Positions 16,538 to 30,897 are shown, counted from the first letter of the stretch. The stretch: DNA of 64,000 bases from Acidimicrobiales bacterium (GCA_041394185.1 JAWKIQ010000002.1:682001-746000); one strand, 5' to 3'. The notes: a model not told the origin generated them from the sequence alone. Numbers and translations: made by a program.

Positions 16538-17173
16538 TTATCCCTTCACCGCGTCGCGGACCACCACGACGGCGCCCTTGGGTCCCGGGACCGAGCCCCT
16601 GACCAAGATGATCTCGGCATCGGCGTCGGACTTGACCACGGTCAGGTTCTGCGTGGTGACCTTCTGGCCGCCCATGCGCCCTGCCATGCGCGTGCCCTTG
16701 AACACGCGGGCCGGGGTGGCACATGCGCCGACCGAGCCGGGCTTGCGGTGTACACGGTGGGCGCCGTGACTGGCCTTTTGACCAGAGAAGTTGTGGCGCT
16801 TCATCGTGCCCGCAAATCCCTTGCCCTTCGAGACCGACGTCACGTCGATGAGGCTGCCGGCCTCGATGAGGCTGGCATCGATCTGCTGGCCTACCTCGAA
16901 CTGGCTCACGTCGTCGACGCGGAGCTCGACCAGGCGGGTGCCTGGCTCGACGCCGGCCTTTGCGAAGTGGCCGGCCTCGGGCTTGGTGAGGCGGCTCTCC
17001 TTGGCCGAGCCATAGGTGACCTGAATCGCTGTGTAACCGTCGTTCTCGTCGGTCTTGATCTGCACGATGCGGCACGGCGACACGCGCAGCATCGTCACGG
17101 GGACGACGCGGTTGTCATCGTCCCAGAGCTGTGTCATGCCGACCTTCTCGGCAACAATCGCCTTGTTCGCCAT
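16538..17173 (-). CDS. rplC: 50S ribosomal protein L3
   Basis: L3 starts large-subunit assembly. The 211-residue product starts MANKAIVAEKVGMTQLWDDD and contains KGKGFAGTMKRHNFSGQKAS HGAHR and GRMGGQKVTTQNL, the central loop near the peptidyl transferase centre. The ATG at 17173 is followed directly by family sequence. The preceding 45 open codons are leader RNA, not protein. There is only a weak GAGAGA ribosome binding site. This is the first gene of its transcription unit, since rpsJ lies beyond a terminator. Confidence 0.96.
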   Translation of the reverse strand: MANKAIVAEKVGMTQLWDDDNRVVPVTMLRVSPCRIVQIKTDENDGYTAIQVTYGSAKESRLTKPEAGHFAKAGVEPGTRLVELRVDDVSQFEVGQQIDASLIEAGSLIDVTSVSKGKGFAGTMKRHNFSGQKASHGAHRVHRKPGSVGACATPARVFKGTRMAGRMGGQKVTTQNLTVVKSDADAEIILVRGSVPGPKGAVVVVRDAVKG

Positions 17174-17202
17174 CGGAGGCGTTCTCTCTCTTGCTCGCTG
17201 AG

Positions 17203-17264
17203 GGAGGGCGGAAACCCTCCTCGTGTCACGCGAACGCTCCGCATGGCATGGCCAGCGGAGCGTT
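17203..17264 (-). promoter_or_regulatory. Two hairpins in the rplC leader
   Basis: The predicted leader of the L3-L4-L23 unit holds a perfect 10-base-pair stem (AACGCTCCGC / GCGGAGCGTT, 12-base loop, 17233-17264). Closer to the gene is a second stem (GGAGGG / CCCTCC, 6-base loop, 17203-17220). They lie 30-90 bases before the rplC start. Known S10-operon leaders in gamma-proteobacteria bind L4. Whether these hairpins do the same is inference. I did not recognise the classical S10 leader sequence. Confidence 0.5.
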
Positions 17265-17393
17265 GGTTCGGTTGTGCCCCGTGGTTCCCGCAGCGGCCGT
17301 TCAAACACGACCCGGGCCTACGAAGACGTCGATTACCGGCTGGGCAGGTGGCCTAGCGCAGCTGCGCCGACTGCTTCGGCGCACGAATCTGAA

Positions 17394-17422
17394 ACGATAC
17401 CCGCGCGTTCGGCGCTGCACAA
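17394..17422 (-). promoter_or_regulatory. Candidate promoter of the rplC-secY-adk ribosomal protein operon
   Basis: Minus strand TTGTGC (17417-17422), 17 bases, TATCGT (17394-17399). It lies just downstream of the rpsJ terminator in the 344-base gene-free stretch 17174-17517, which otherwise holds only the terminator and the two leader hairpins. A start near 17387 would give a leader of about 210 bases. Confidence 0.5.
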
Positions 17423-17470
17423 CCCCGGAGGGCTACTTCTGTGCCGCCAGTCGACGGGTGGGGAAATGCA

Positions 17471-17503
17471 CACGGGGCCCCGCCTGAGCGGCGGGACCCC
17501 GTG
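17471..17503 (-). terminator. Terminator-like hairpin after rpsJ
   Basis: A 14-base stem with one mismatch (CACGGGGTCCCGCC / GGCGGGGCCCCGTG on the minus strand, 5-base loop) begins 14 bases after the rpsJ stop and is followed by TGCATTTCC. The run of U is weak, as is usual in high-GC actinobacteria. It would end the rpsL-rpsG-fusA-tuf-rpsJ transcript. Confidence 0.75.
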
Positions 17504-17517
17504 CCTGAGATCTGACT

Positions 17518-17838
17518 TCAGTCCTGCTGGATCTTGATCTCGATGTCGACACCGGCCGGCAACTCGAGGCGCTGCAACGAGTCGACGGTCTTGGGTGAGG
17601 GCTCGACGATGTCGATCAGCCGCTTGTGAATGCGCATCTCGAAGTGTTCGCGAGAGTCCTTGTACTTGTGCGGCGACCGGATGACCGTATAACGGTGCTT
17701 CTCGGTCGGCAGCGGCACGGGGCCGCGAACCTGGGCCTGCGTACGCAGGACGGTCTCGACGATCTTCTGGGTCGACTGATCGACGATCTGATGATCGTAG
17801 GCCTTCAGCCGGATGCGGATTTTCTGTGATGCAGCCAT
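17518..17838 (-). CDS. rpsJ: 30S ribosomal protein S10 / NusE
   Basis: S10 works in the small-subunit head and, as NusE, joins NusG and NusB in antitermination. The 106-residue product starts MAASQKIRIRLKAYDHQIVD and has VRGPVPLPTEKHRYTVIRSP HKYKDSREHFEMR. It starts 5 bases after tuf copy 1 ends and is followed by a terminator. So it belongs to the str unit and is separated from rplC, with which it is usually co-transcribed. Confidence 0.97.
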   Translation of the reverse strand: MAASQKIRIRLKAYDHQIVDQSTQKIVETVLRTQAQVRGPVPLPTEKHRYTVIRSPHKYKDSREHFEMRIHKRLIDIVEPSPKTVDSLQRLELPAGVDIEIKIQQD

Positions 17839-17843
17839 GTCAG

Positions 17844-19028
17844 TTACTTGATGATCTTGGTGACTCGACCAGCACCAACAGTACGACCACCCTCACGAAT
17901 AGCAAACCGCAAACCCTCATCCATAGCAATCGGAGCATGCAACTCAACAGTCAAATCCGTGTTATCACCCGGCATACACATCTCCGTACCCTCAGGCAAC
18001 GTAATCGCACCCGTCACATCCGTCGTACGGAAATAGAACTGAGGACGATAATTCGTGAAGAAAGGCTTATGACGACCACCCTCCTCCTTCGTCAACACAT
18101 ACATCGTCGCCTCAAACTCGGTATGAGGAGTAATCGACTTCGGCGCAGCCAACACCTGACCACGCTCCACCTCCTCCTTACCAATACCCCTCAACAACAC
18201 ACCAACATTGTCACCAGCCTGCCCCTCATCAAGAAGCTTCCGGAACATCTCAACACCAGTACACGTCGTCGTCTTCGTGTCCTTGATACCAACAATCTCG
18301 ATCGAGTCACCCACATGGACAACACCCTGCTCGATCTTGCCAGTCACAACCGTCCCACGACCCGTAATCGTGAACACATCCTCAATCGGCATCAAGAACG
18401 GCTTATCCGTATCACGCTCAGGATCAGGAATAAACGCATCAACCTGCGCCATCAACTCCAACACCTGAGCAGCAGCATCCGCATCACCCTCAAGCGCCTT
18501 CAAAGCCGACACAGGCATCACCGGAATATCATCCCCAGGGAACTCATACTCCGACAGAAGCTCACGAACCTCAAGCTCAACAAGCTCCAACAACTCCTCA
18601 TCATCAACCATGTCCACCTTATTCAAGGCAACCACAATCGACGGAACACCCACCTGACGAGCCAACAACACATGCTCACGCGTCTGAGGCATCGGACCAT
18701 CAGCAGCCGACACAACAAGAATCGCGCCATCAACCTGCGCAGCACCCGTAATCATATTCTTGATGTAATCAGCATGCCCAGGCATATCAACATGCGCATA
18801 ATGACGATTCGCAGTCTCATACTCAACATGAGCAATCGAAATCGTAATACCACGCTCCCGCTCCTCAGGAGCCTTATCAATATCCTCAAACGCCGTAGCC
18901 TTACCACCAGACGACTCAGCCAAAACCTTCGTAATAGCCGCCGTCAACGTCGTCTTCCCATGATCAATATGACCCATCGTCCCCACATTCACATGAGGCT
19001 TCGTCCGCTCAAACTTCTCTTTCGCCAT
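17844..19028 (-). CDS. tuf: Elongation factor Tu, copy 1
   Basis: Delivers aminoacyl-tRNA to the ribosome as the GTP form. The product has 394 residues. GTP-binding motifs are GHIDHGKT (19-26), DMPGH (81-85) and NKVD (136-139), and domains II and III are complete. It ends VGAGRVTKIIK with a TAA stop. AGGAG lies 9 bases before the ATG in an A/C-rich, probably unstructured 65-base leader after fusA. Codon use is extreme: of the first 40 codons, 39 end in G or T, while fusA and the ribosomal genes prefer C or G. It matches copy 2 except for one internal base (18683), giving Thr116 here, and the stop codon. Confidence 0.97.
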   Translation of the reverse strand: MAKEKFERTKPHVNVGTMGHIDHGKTTLTAAITKVLAESSGGKATAFEDIDKAPEERERGITISIAHVEYETANRHYAHVDMPGHADYIKNMITGAAQVDGAILVVSAADGPMPQTREHVLLARQVGVPSIVVALNKVDMVDDEELLELVELEVRELLSEYEFPGDDIPVMPVSALKALEGDADAAAQVLELMAQVDAFIPDPERDTDKPFLMPIEDVFTITGRGTVVTGKIEQGVVHVGDSIEIVGIKDTKTTTCTGVEMFRKLLDEGQAGDNVGVLLRGIGKEEVERGQVLAAPKSITPHTEFEATMYVLTKEEGGRHKPFFTNYRPQFYFRTTDVTGAITLPEGTEMCMPGDNTDLTVELHAPIAMDEGLRFAIREGGRTVGAGRVTKIIK

Positions 19029-19093
19029 GGGTTTTGTTCTCCTGAGTTGAAATCTTGTGTTAGTTCGTTCGTGTGATTGTCGAGGCTACCGGG

Positions 19094-21190
<2,097 letters not shown>

Positions 21191-21297
21191 GAGGGGATCT
21201 CCCAGGCGGTGGGTGGTTCAAGGTCGAACCCGGCACTGGTGCCGGGTTCGATGATTTGGTGATTCGTATTCGTAGTGATCTGCAGCTAGCCCGCGGG

Positions 21298-21768
21298 CTA
21301 CCAGCGGTAGTGGGCGAAGGCCTTGTTGGCTTCGGCCATGCGGTGGGTGTCGTCCTTACGCTTGACCGAAGAGCCCATGCCGCCAGCGGCATCGATGAGC
21401 TCGTTGGCGAGGCGTTCGGCCATGCTGCGCTCGCGGCGATCGCGGGCGAAGCCGACGATCCAGCGAATGGCGAGGGTGCTGGCACGGCGGGGACGCACCT
21501 CGACGGGGACCTGGTAGGTCGCACCGCCGACGCGGCGGCTCTTGACCTCGAGCTGGGGGCGAACGTTGTCGACAGCGCGCTTGAGGGTCGAGATTGGCTC
21601 GGCCTCGGTCTTGGTCTGGATGATGTCCAGGGCGTCGTACACGATGCGCTCGGCCAGCGTGCGCTTGCCGCGCTGGAGGATCTTGTTGATCAGCTGGGTG
21701 ACCAGGACCGAGTCGTAGATCGGGTCCGGCATGAGGTCGCGGCGGGGTGCTGCTCCACGGCGGGGCAT
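21298..21768 (-). CDS. rpsG: 30S ribosomal protein S7
   Basis: S7 nucleates the small-subunit head and contacts the E site. In E. coli it represses its own operon. The 156-residue product starts MPRRGAAPRRDLMPDPIYDS and contains GGATYQVPVEVRPRRASTLA and KRKDDTHRMAEANKAFAHYR, all diagnostic. ATG at 21768 lies one base after the rpsL stop. Longer upstream reading overlaps rpsL and is not supported. Confidence 0.97.
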   Translation of the reverse strand: MPRRGAAPRRDLMPDPIYDSVLVTQLINKILQRGKRTLAERIVYDALDIIQTKTEAEPISTLKRAVDNVRPQLEVKSRRVGGATYQVPVEVRPRRASTLAIRWIVGFARDRRERSMAERLANELIDAAGGMGSSVKRKDDTHRMAEANKAFAHYRW

Positions 21769-21769
21769 T

Positions 21770-22141
21770 TCAGCTCTCCTTCTTGGCGCCGTAGCGGCTG
21801 CGAGCCTGCTTGCGCTTGTTGACCGACGATGCGTCGAGCGCACCACGAATGACCTTGTAGCGAACGCCGGGGAGATCCTTCACACGACCACCGCGCACGA
21901 GCACGATGGAGTGCTCCTGGAGGTTGTGTCCCTCGCCGGGGATGTAGGCGGTGACCTCGACGCCCGAGCTGAGTCGGACACGAGCCACACGGCGCAGAGC
22001 CGAGTTGGGCTTCTTGGGGGTCATGGTGAAGACGCGCGTGCACACGCCGCGACGCTGCGGGGAACCCTTCAGCGCGGGTGTCTTACCCTTGGCGGGCTTG
22101 GTTTCGCGGCCCTTACGGACCAGTTGCTGAATCGTGGGCAC
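21770..22141 (-). CDS. rpsL: 30S ribosomal protein S12
   Basis: S12 lies at the decoding centre and sets accuracy. The 123-residue product starts at a GTG (MPTIQQLVRKGRETKPAKGK), with GAGG six bases upstream. TPKKPNSALRRVARVRL carries Lys43, and GGRVKDLPGVRYKV carries Lys88. These are the residues changed in streptomycin-resistant mutants, so the sequence is the sensitive type. It is the first gene of the str unit. Confidence 0.97.
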   Translation of the reverse strand: MPTIQQLVRKGRETKPAKGKTPALKGSPQRRGVCTRVFTMTPKKPNSALRRVARVRLSSGVEVTAYIPGEGHNLQEHSIVLVRGGRVKDLPGVRYKVIRGALDASSVNKRKQARSRYGAKKES

Positions 22142-22232
22142 GAACGACCTCGTGACTTGGTTGGAGAGACAGACGAACGGATTGGCCCAGGCCAGCGGGG
22201 AAACGGCGCTCCGCGCTCAGGGCCAGCGCTAA

Positions 22233-22261
22233 AGCGTACGGCCTGCGGACGATCTCGGCAA
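22233..22261 (-). promoter_or_regulatory. Candidate promoter of the rpsL-rpsG-fusA-tuf-rpsJ unit
   Basis: Minus strand TTGCCG (22256-22261), 17 bases, TACGCT (22233-22238), followed by TTAG. It lies in the 151-base gap between the lipoprotein gene and rpsL. A start near 22226 gives a leader of about 85 bases. Confidence 0.5.
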
Positions 22262-22292
22262 CCCCTATCGCGTTTACGGGTGATGCCATCGC

Positions 22293-23009
22293 TCAGGCGC
22301 CCCCGTCAGCGGAGCCCGGGGCCGCGTCGGCAGCCTGTGCCGGCGCCAGACCGACCGCTGCTCTTACCATGGAATCGACACTGGTTCTGAGCGCTTGGGC
22401 ATCGCGGCCGGTCACCACCACATAGACGTTCTCGAGCACCCACACCAGGCTGCTGGTGTCTCCGGTGATCCACACGGTCACCTCATAACCGGCGACGTCG
22501 AGCGGCAGCGGGTCTGCCACTCCCCCGCTGGTTGCCCCAGCGAGGAAGGTCTCGGTGAACCCCGGCGCGGATGCCGACTGCGGATCGACGGCCAAGGCCA
22601 AAGCGACGGCCACCAGGTCGCCCTCTCTCATCAACGCCTTGGCCTCGACCCCTTGCAGATGTGGACCCACTCGCTGGTCTGAACGCAACGAGTCCTCGAG
22701 CCGTTGCGAGTCGACGTCGGACAGGTCGAGGAACGAGAGGCTGGCGTCGTAAGGGCTCAGATCGGCGAATACGTCCTTGGGGTCGAGCTCACCGACCTCT
22801 ACGACGGTCGTCGACGAGGTGACGCCTGGTGCCGACGTGACGTCGGATACGCCACCGGCCACCGGTTGGGTCGTCGAAGGTGGCGACCCAGCGGTGGCCG
22901 GGGGTGGATCTGTGGTTATGAGCACCGCCGGAGGCAGCGGCTGGTCGTCGGAGCACGCTGTTGATAGCGCGCCCAACACGACGGCCGCCGCCACGGCGGA
23001 ACTACGCAT
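22293..23009 (-). CDS. Putative lipoprotein of unknown function, downstream of rpoC
   Basis: The product has 238 residues. The N-terminus MRSSAVAAAVVLGALSTAC is a signal peptide ending in a lipobox (LSTAC, Cys19), so the mature protein should be lipid-anchored outside the membrane. A Pro/Thr/Ser-rich linker follows (about 23-70), then a globular region from ELDPKDVFADLSPYDASLSF onward. I recognise no domain. The segment EVTVWITGDTSSLVWVLEN YVVVTGRD suggests a beta-rich fold. The ATG lies only 3 bases after the rpoC stop, so it is very likely transcribed and perhaps translationally coupled with rpoBC, an odd partner for an exported protein. Confidence 0.85.
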   Translation of the reverse strand: MRSSAVAAAVVLGALSTACSDDQPLPPAVLITTDPPPATAGSPPSTTQPVAGGVSDVTSAPGVTSSTTVVEVGELDPKDVFADLSPYDASLSFLDLSDVDSQRLEDSLRSDQRVGPHLQGVEAKALMREGDLVAVALALAVDPQSASAPGFTETFLAGATSGGVADPLPLDVAGYEVTVWITGDTSSLVWVLENVYVVVTGRDAQALRTSVDSMVRAAVGLAPAQAADAAPGSADGGA

Positions 23010-23012
23010 GGC

Positions 23013-26909
<3,897 letters not shown>

Positions 26910-26962
26910 GTGGTGTCTCCTTCGAGATGCGTACTTGCGGAACTATCTGGTCTTCACAGACC

Positions 26963-29900
26963 TCAGATCCGCTGTCTGCGCATCTCGTCCTCCTCGTCGC
27001 TTCCTCGTTCTGGCCTGCTGATGTCGATGCCCAGGGACTCCTCGGCGCGGAACACGTCCTCGTCCAGGCCCTGCATGTCGATTTGGGTGCCGGCATGGCT
27101 CATCACCTCGACGTTGAGGCAGAGGGCCTGCATTTCCTTGATGAGAACCTTGAAGCTCTCGGGGATGCCCGGCTCGGGGATGTTGTCGCCCTTGACGATC
27201 GCCTCGTACACGCGAACTCTGCCGAGCACGTCGTCGGACTTGATGGTCAACAGCTCCTGGAGGCAATAGGCGGCGCCATAGGCCTCGAGGGCCCACACCT
27301 CCATCTCGCCGAAGCGCTGACCGCCGAACTGGGCCTTACCACCGAGCGGCTGCTGGGTGATCATCGAGTAGGGGCCAGTCGAGCGGGCGTGGATCTTGTC
27401 GTCGACGAGGTGAGCGAGCTTCAAGATGTACGAGTAGCCGACCATGGTGGGCTGGTCGTATGGCTCGCCGGTGCGGCCGTTGAACAGCTGCGCCTTGCCG
27501 GCATCGGTCATCATGCGCTTTCCGTCGACACCGTCGGGGCGCAGGTTGCCGAGGATCTCCTTGATGGTGGGGTCGCCACCGGACAACTCGACCTCGTCCC
27601 ACTTGGCGCCGTCGAACACCGGCGTGGCGATGAACGTCGAGGGGTTGGTGTTGGGCCTGGTCTTGGACTGGCCGGTGCGGATCGGCTCATCGCCGACCGC
27701 TTCGCCTTCGAGCTCCCATCCCCACCGTGCGGCATAGCCGAGGTGGGCTTCGAGAACCTGACCGACGTTCATGCGGCTGGGAACGCCCAACGGGCTGAGG
27801 ATGATGTCGACCGGGGTGCCATCGGCGAGGTACGGCATGTCCTCGATGGGCAGGATCTTGGAGATGACGCCCTTGTTGCCGTGGCGACCGGCGAGCTTGT
27901 CACCCACCGAGATCTTGCGCTTCTGGGCCACATACACACGGACCAGCTGATTGACGCCGGGCGGCAATTCGTGCTGATCGGAGCGCGAGTACACCTTGAT
28001 GTCGGTGACGACACCACTCTCGCCGTGCGGAACCTTGAGCGAGGTGTCACGAACCTCGCGAGCCTTCTCGCCGAAGATGGCGCGCAGCAGGCGCTCTTCT
28101 GGGGTGAGCTCGGTCTCGCCCTTGGGTGTCACCTTGCCGACCAGCACATCGCCGGGGCCGACCTCGGCACCCACACGGATGATGCCGCGCTCGTCGAGAT
28201 CGGCCAGAACCTCGTCCGAGAGGTTCGGGATGTCTCGGGTGATCTCCTCGGGGCCGAGCTTGGTGTCGCGGGCGTCGATCTCGTACTCGTGGATGTGGAT
28301 CGAGGTGAGAACGTCGTCCTTGACGAGACGCTCGCTCAAGATGATGGCGTCCTCGAAGTTGTAGCCCTCCCAGGCCATGTAGGTGACCAGGAGGTTCTTG
28401 CCCAGGGCGAGCTCGCCATGATCTGTGGAGGGACCGTCGGCCAGCAGGTCTCCGCGCTTGACCTTCTGGCCTTCGTGAACACGGATCTTCTGGTTGATGC
28501 AGGTGTCCTGGTTGGACCGGCGGAACTTCGCCACGCGATGACGCTGCTTGCCGAGCTTCTTGTATTCGAGCTCGATGTATTCGCCCGAGACGTCGGTGAC
28601 GGTGCCGTCATCGGCGGCCAGGATCATGTCGGCGGCGTCGTGGGCGGCGCGAGCCTCGATACCCGTACCGATGTACGGAGCTTCGGCACGCACCAACGGC
28701 ACGGCCTGACGCTGCATGTTGGCACCCATGAGGGCCCGGTTGGCATCGTCGTGCTCGAGGAACGGGATCAGTGCGGTGGCCACCGACACGATCTGCTTCG
28801 GCGAGACGTCCATCAGCTGGACCTCGGCGGCAGGCACGAAGCCGACCTCGGTCGTTGCAGCGAAGTAGGTATCGCGCTCCATCTGCAGCTTCAGGTCGGA
28901 AAGGCTCTGACCTTGAGGGCTCTTGCGTACGAGAACGCGGTCGTTGACGAAGTTGCCGTTCTCGTCGAGGGGCGCGTTGGCCTGAGCGACGACGTATTCC
29001 TCTTCCTCGTCGGCGGTGAGGTAAACGACCTCGTCGCTGACCTGGCCGTTCTCTACCTTGCGGTAGGGCGACTCGATGAAGCCGAAGTCATTGACCCGAG
29101 CGAACGATGCCAGGGCGCCGATGAGACCGATGTTGGGACCCTCGGGAGTTTCGATGGGGCACATACGGCCGTAGTGGCTGAAGTGAACGTCGCGAACCTC
29201 GAAGCCGGCGCGCTCGCGCGACAGGCCGCCCGGGCCGAGCGCCGAGAGCCGACGCCGGTGGGTGAGGCCCGAGAGCGGATTCACCTGGTCCATGAACTGC
29301 GACAGCTGCGAAGTTCCGAAGAACTCCTTGATGGCCGCCACCACCGGACGGATGTTGATGAGCGTCTGAGGCGTGATGGCCTCGACGTCCTGGGTGGTCA
29401 TGCGCTCGCGGACCACACGCTCCATGCGGCTCAGGCCGATACGCACCTGGTTCTGGATCAGCTCGCCGACGCTGCGGATGCGGCGGTTGGCGAAGTGGTC
29501 CTGGTCGTCGAGGCGATAGCCGGGCTCGGCGTCGGCCAGGTGCAGCAGGTAGGTGACGGCCGCGAGCACCTCGGCGCGCGACAACACGTTCTGGTTCGGA
29601 TCGGGACGTTCGAGCTCGATACCGAAGAGCTCTTCGATGCGATCGAGTTCATTGCCTAGCTTGCGGTTCAGCTTGTAGCGGCCGACCCGGCTGAGCGAAT
29701 AGCGACGATCCTCGAAGAAGGCGTTGTTGAAGTAGTTGGCCGCAGCCTCAGGTGTGGGGGGCTCGCCCGGACGGGCACGCTTGTAGATCTCGACCAGCGA
29801 CTCTTCCTGGGTCGGTGCGATGTGCTGATCCTTCTCCCACTGACCCTCGAGGAACGAGAAGTGGTTGACGAAGCGATCGAGGAACCCGGGGTGGGTCTCT

Positions 29901-30538
29901 TCGTCGTAACCCAGCGCACGCAGCAAGGTGAAGAGGCTGAGGCGGCGCTTACGGGCGACGCGACAGCCGGCGGTGACGTCCTTGCCCGGCTTGTGCTCGA
30001 CGTCGAACTCGATCCACTCGCCGCGATAGGGATGAACCGTGCCGGTGACGAGCTGATGCTTGGCCATGTTGCGCAGGCGGTAACGCTCGCCTGGCTGGAA
30101 GATGACGCCGGGTGAGCGCACCAGCTGGCTGACGACCACACGCTCGGTGCCGTTGATGATGAACGTGCCCTTGTCGGTCATCATGGGGAAGTCGCCCATG
30201 AAGACCGTCTGCTCCTTGATCTCGCCCGTGGACGAGTTCATGAAGCGTGCGCGCACGAAGATCGGCGCGGCGTAGGTCATGTCCTTTTCTTTGCACTCGT
30301 CGACCGAGAACTTTGGAGGTGGACGCAGATCTTCGTCGTCGGGGTCGAACTCGAGCTCGAGGCGCAGCGACCCGCTGAAGTCCGTGATCGGGCTGATGTC
30401 AGCGAAGGTCTCGGCAAGCCCTTGATCGAGGAAGCGCTGGAACGAGTCGCGCTGAACTCCGATGAGATCCGGAAGCTCCAGGACTTCGTCCAGAGAGCCG
30501 AACGAATACCGATCGCGAATTGCGGAGCGAGAAGACAA
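26963..30538 (-). CDS. rpoB: RNA polymerase beta subunit
   Basis: Catalytic subunit and target of rifampicin. The product has 1191 residues. The rifampicin region reads GTSQLSQFMDQVNPLSGLTH then RRRLSALGPGGLSRERAGF, the wild-type sensitive pattern. The C-terminal MEVWALEAYGAAYCLQELLT is the clamp-contacting segment. The start is a TTG at 30538 (MSSRSAIRDRYSFGSL), with GGGAG just upstream. The C-terminus is acidic (RGSDEEDEMRRQRI). Confidence 0.98.
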   Translation of the reverse strand: MSSRSAIRDRYSFGSLDEVLELPDLIGVQRDSFQRFLDQGLAETFADISPITDFSGSLRLELEFDPDDEDLRPPPKFSVDECKEKDMTYAAPIFVRARFMNSSTGEIKEQTVFMGDFPMMTDKGTFIINGTERVVVSQLVRSPGVIFQPGERYRLRNMAKHQLVTGTVHPYRGEWIEFDVEHKPGKDVTAGCRVARKRRLSLFTLLRALGYDEETHPGFLDRFVNHFSFLEGQWEKDQHIAPTQEESLVEIYKRARPGEPPTPEAAANYFNNAFFEDRRYSLSRVGRYKLNRKLGNELDRIEELFGIELERPDPNQNVLSRAEVLAAVTYLLHLADAEPGYRLDDQDHFANRRIRSVGELIQNQVRIGLSRMERVVRERMTTQDVEAITPQTLINIRPVVAAIKEFFGTSQLSQFMDQVNPLSGLTHRRRLSALGPGGLSRERAGFEVRDVHFSHYGRMCPIETPEGPNIGLIGALASFARVNDFGFIESPYRKVENGQVSDEVVYLTADEEEEYVVAQANAPLDENGNFVNDRVLVRKSPQGQSLSDLKLQMERDTYFAATTEVGFVPAAEVQLMDVSPKQIVSVATALIPFLEHDDANRALMGANMQRQAVPLVRAEAPYIGTGIEARAAHDAADMILAADDGTVTDVSGEYIELEYKKLGKQRHRVAKFRRSNQDTCINQKIRVHEGQKVKRGDLLADGPSTDHGELALGKNLLVTYMAWEGYNFEDAIILSERLVKDDVLTSIHIHEYEIDARDTKLGPEEITRDIPNLSDEVLADLDERGIIRVGAEVGPGDVLVGKVTPKGETELTPEERLLRAIFGEKAREVRDTSLKVPHGESGVVTDIKVYSRSDQHELPPGVNQLVRVYVAQKRKISVGDKLAGRHGNKGVISKILPIEDMPYLADGTPVDIILSPLGVPSRMNVGQVLEAHLGYAARWGWELEGEAVGDEPIRTGQSKTRPNTNPSTFIATPVFDGAKWDEVELSGGDPTIKEILGNLRPDGVDGKRMMTDAGKAQLFNGRTGEPYDQPTMVGYSYILKLAHLVDDKIHARSTGPYSMITQQPLGGKAQFGGQRFGEMEVWALEAYGAAYCLQELLTIKSDDVLGRVRVYEAIVKGDNIPEPGIPESFKVLIKEMQALCLNVEVMSHAGTQIDMQGLDEDVFRAEESLGIDISRPERGSDEEDEMRRQRI

Positions 30539-30657
30539 GGGGAACTCCCGACATCAGATGGTGGCCACGGGCGTCATCCCGATACCACTACGATTCTGGA
30601 CGCGCGTGAACGCCTGAGTGTCGGAGTAAAACGACAGAACGGCCACGGCAACAGCAC

Positions 30658-30686
30658 AGGCTAGCGCCCACGCACCGATCGCGCAA
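30658..30686 (-). promoter_or_regulatory. Candidate second promoter (P2) of rpoBC
   Basis: Minus strand TTGCGC (30681-30686), 17 bases, TAGCCT (30658-30663). A start near 30651 would give a leader of about 113 bases. It lies inside the 359-base gene-free stretch 30539-30897 between rplL and rpoB. Confidence 0.4.
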
Positions 30687-30787
30687 ACAACAAGGTCGTT
30701 GCCCGGTGTTCGAGCAACCCTCTACAGACCCGGTCGGCACCTCGGCATCGAAGCTGAGGACCAGCGCCCGGTTCGTTGTGTCACGAA

Positions 30788-30816
30788 ACGTTAGGTAGAA
30801 CTTGGGCCGCGGTCAA
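30788..30816 (-). promoter_or_regulatory. Candidate main promoter (P1) of rpoBC
   Basis: Minus strand TTGACC (30811-30816), 17 bases, TAACGT (30788-30793). This is the closest match to the sigma-70 consensus in the window. It lies directly after the rplL terminator. A start near 30781 gives an unusually long leader of about 243 bases. Apart from P1, P2 and the terminator, I see no gene or strong structure in this gap. Confidence 0.6.
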
Positions 30817-30832
30817 GCGAGCCCGAACGCGA

Positions 30833-30864
30833 AGAGGGGGAAGCACCTTGGTGCTTCCCCCTCT
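30833..30864 (-). terminator. Terminator after rplL
   Basis: A perfect 14-base-pair stem (AGAGGGGGAAGCAC / GTGCTTCCCCCTCT) with a 4-base loop begins 33 bases after the rplL stop. The following TTCGCGTTCG is only modestly U-rich. It separates the rplJL unit from rpoBC, so rpoBC relies on its own promoters here, unlike the read-through arrangement of E. coli. Confidence 0.8.
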
Positions 30865-30897
30865 GACGCGGTTATTCGCTGAGCGAAAGTGAAGGAG

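Noticed and set aside
17826..19076. A 416-codon open frame on the plus strand opposite tuf copy 1, and a 595-codon one opposite copy 2 (35520-37307)
   Set aside because: They arise because tuf codons avoid A and C endings, so stops are absent on the other strand. The predicted proteins are low-complexity Arg/Asn/His/Leu/Thr strings and match each other only because the tuf genes do.
30539..30664. A short plus-strand reading ahead of rpoB
   Set aside because: It overlaps the start of rpoB and the promoter region, and it has no family similarity.
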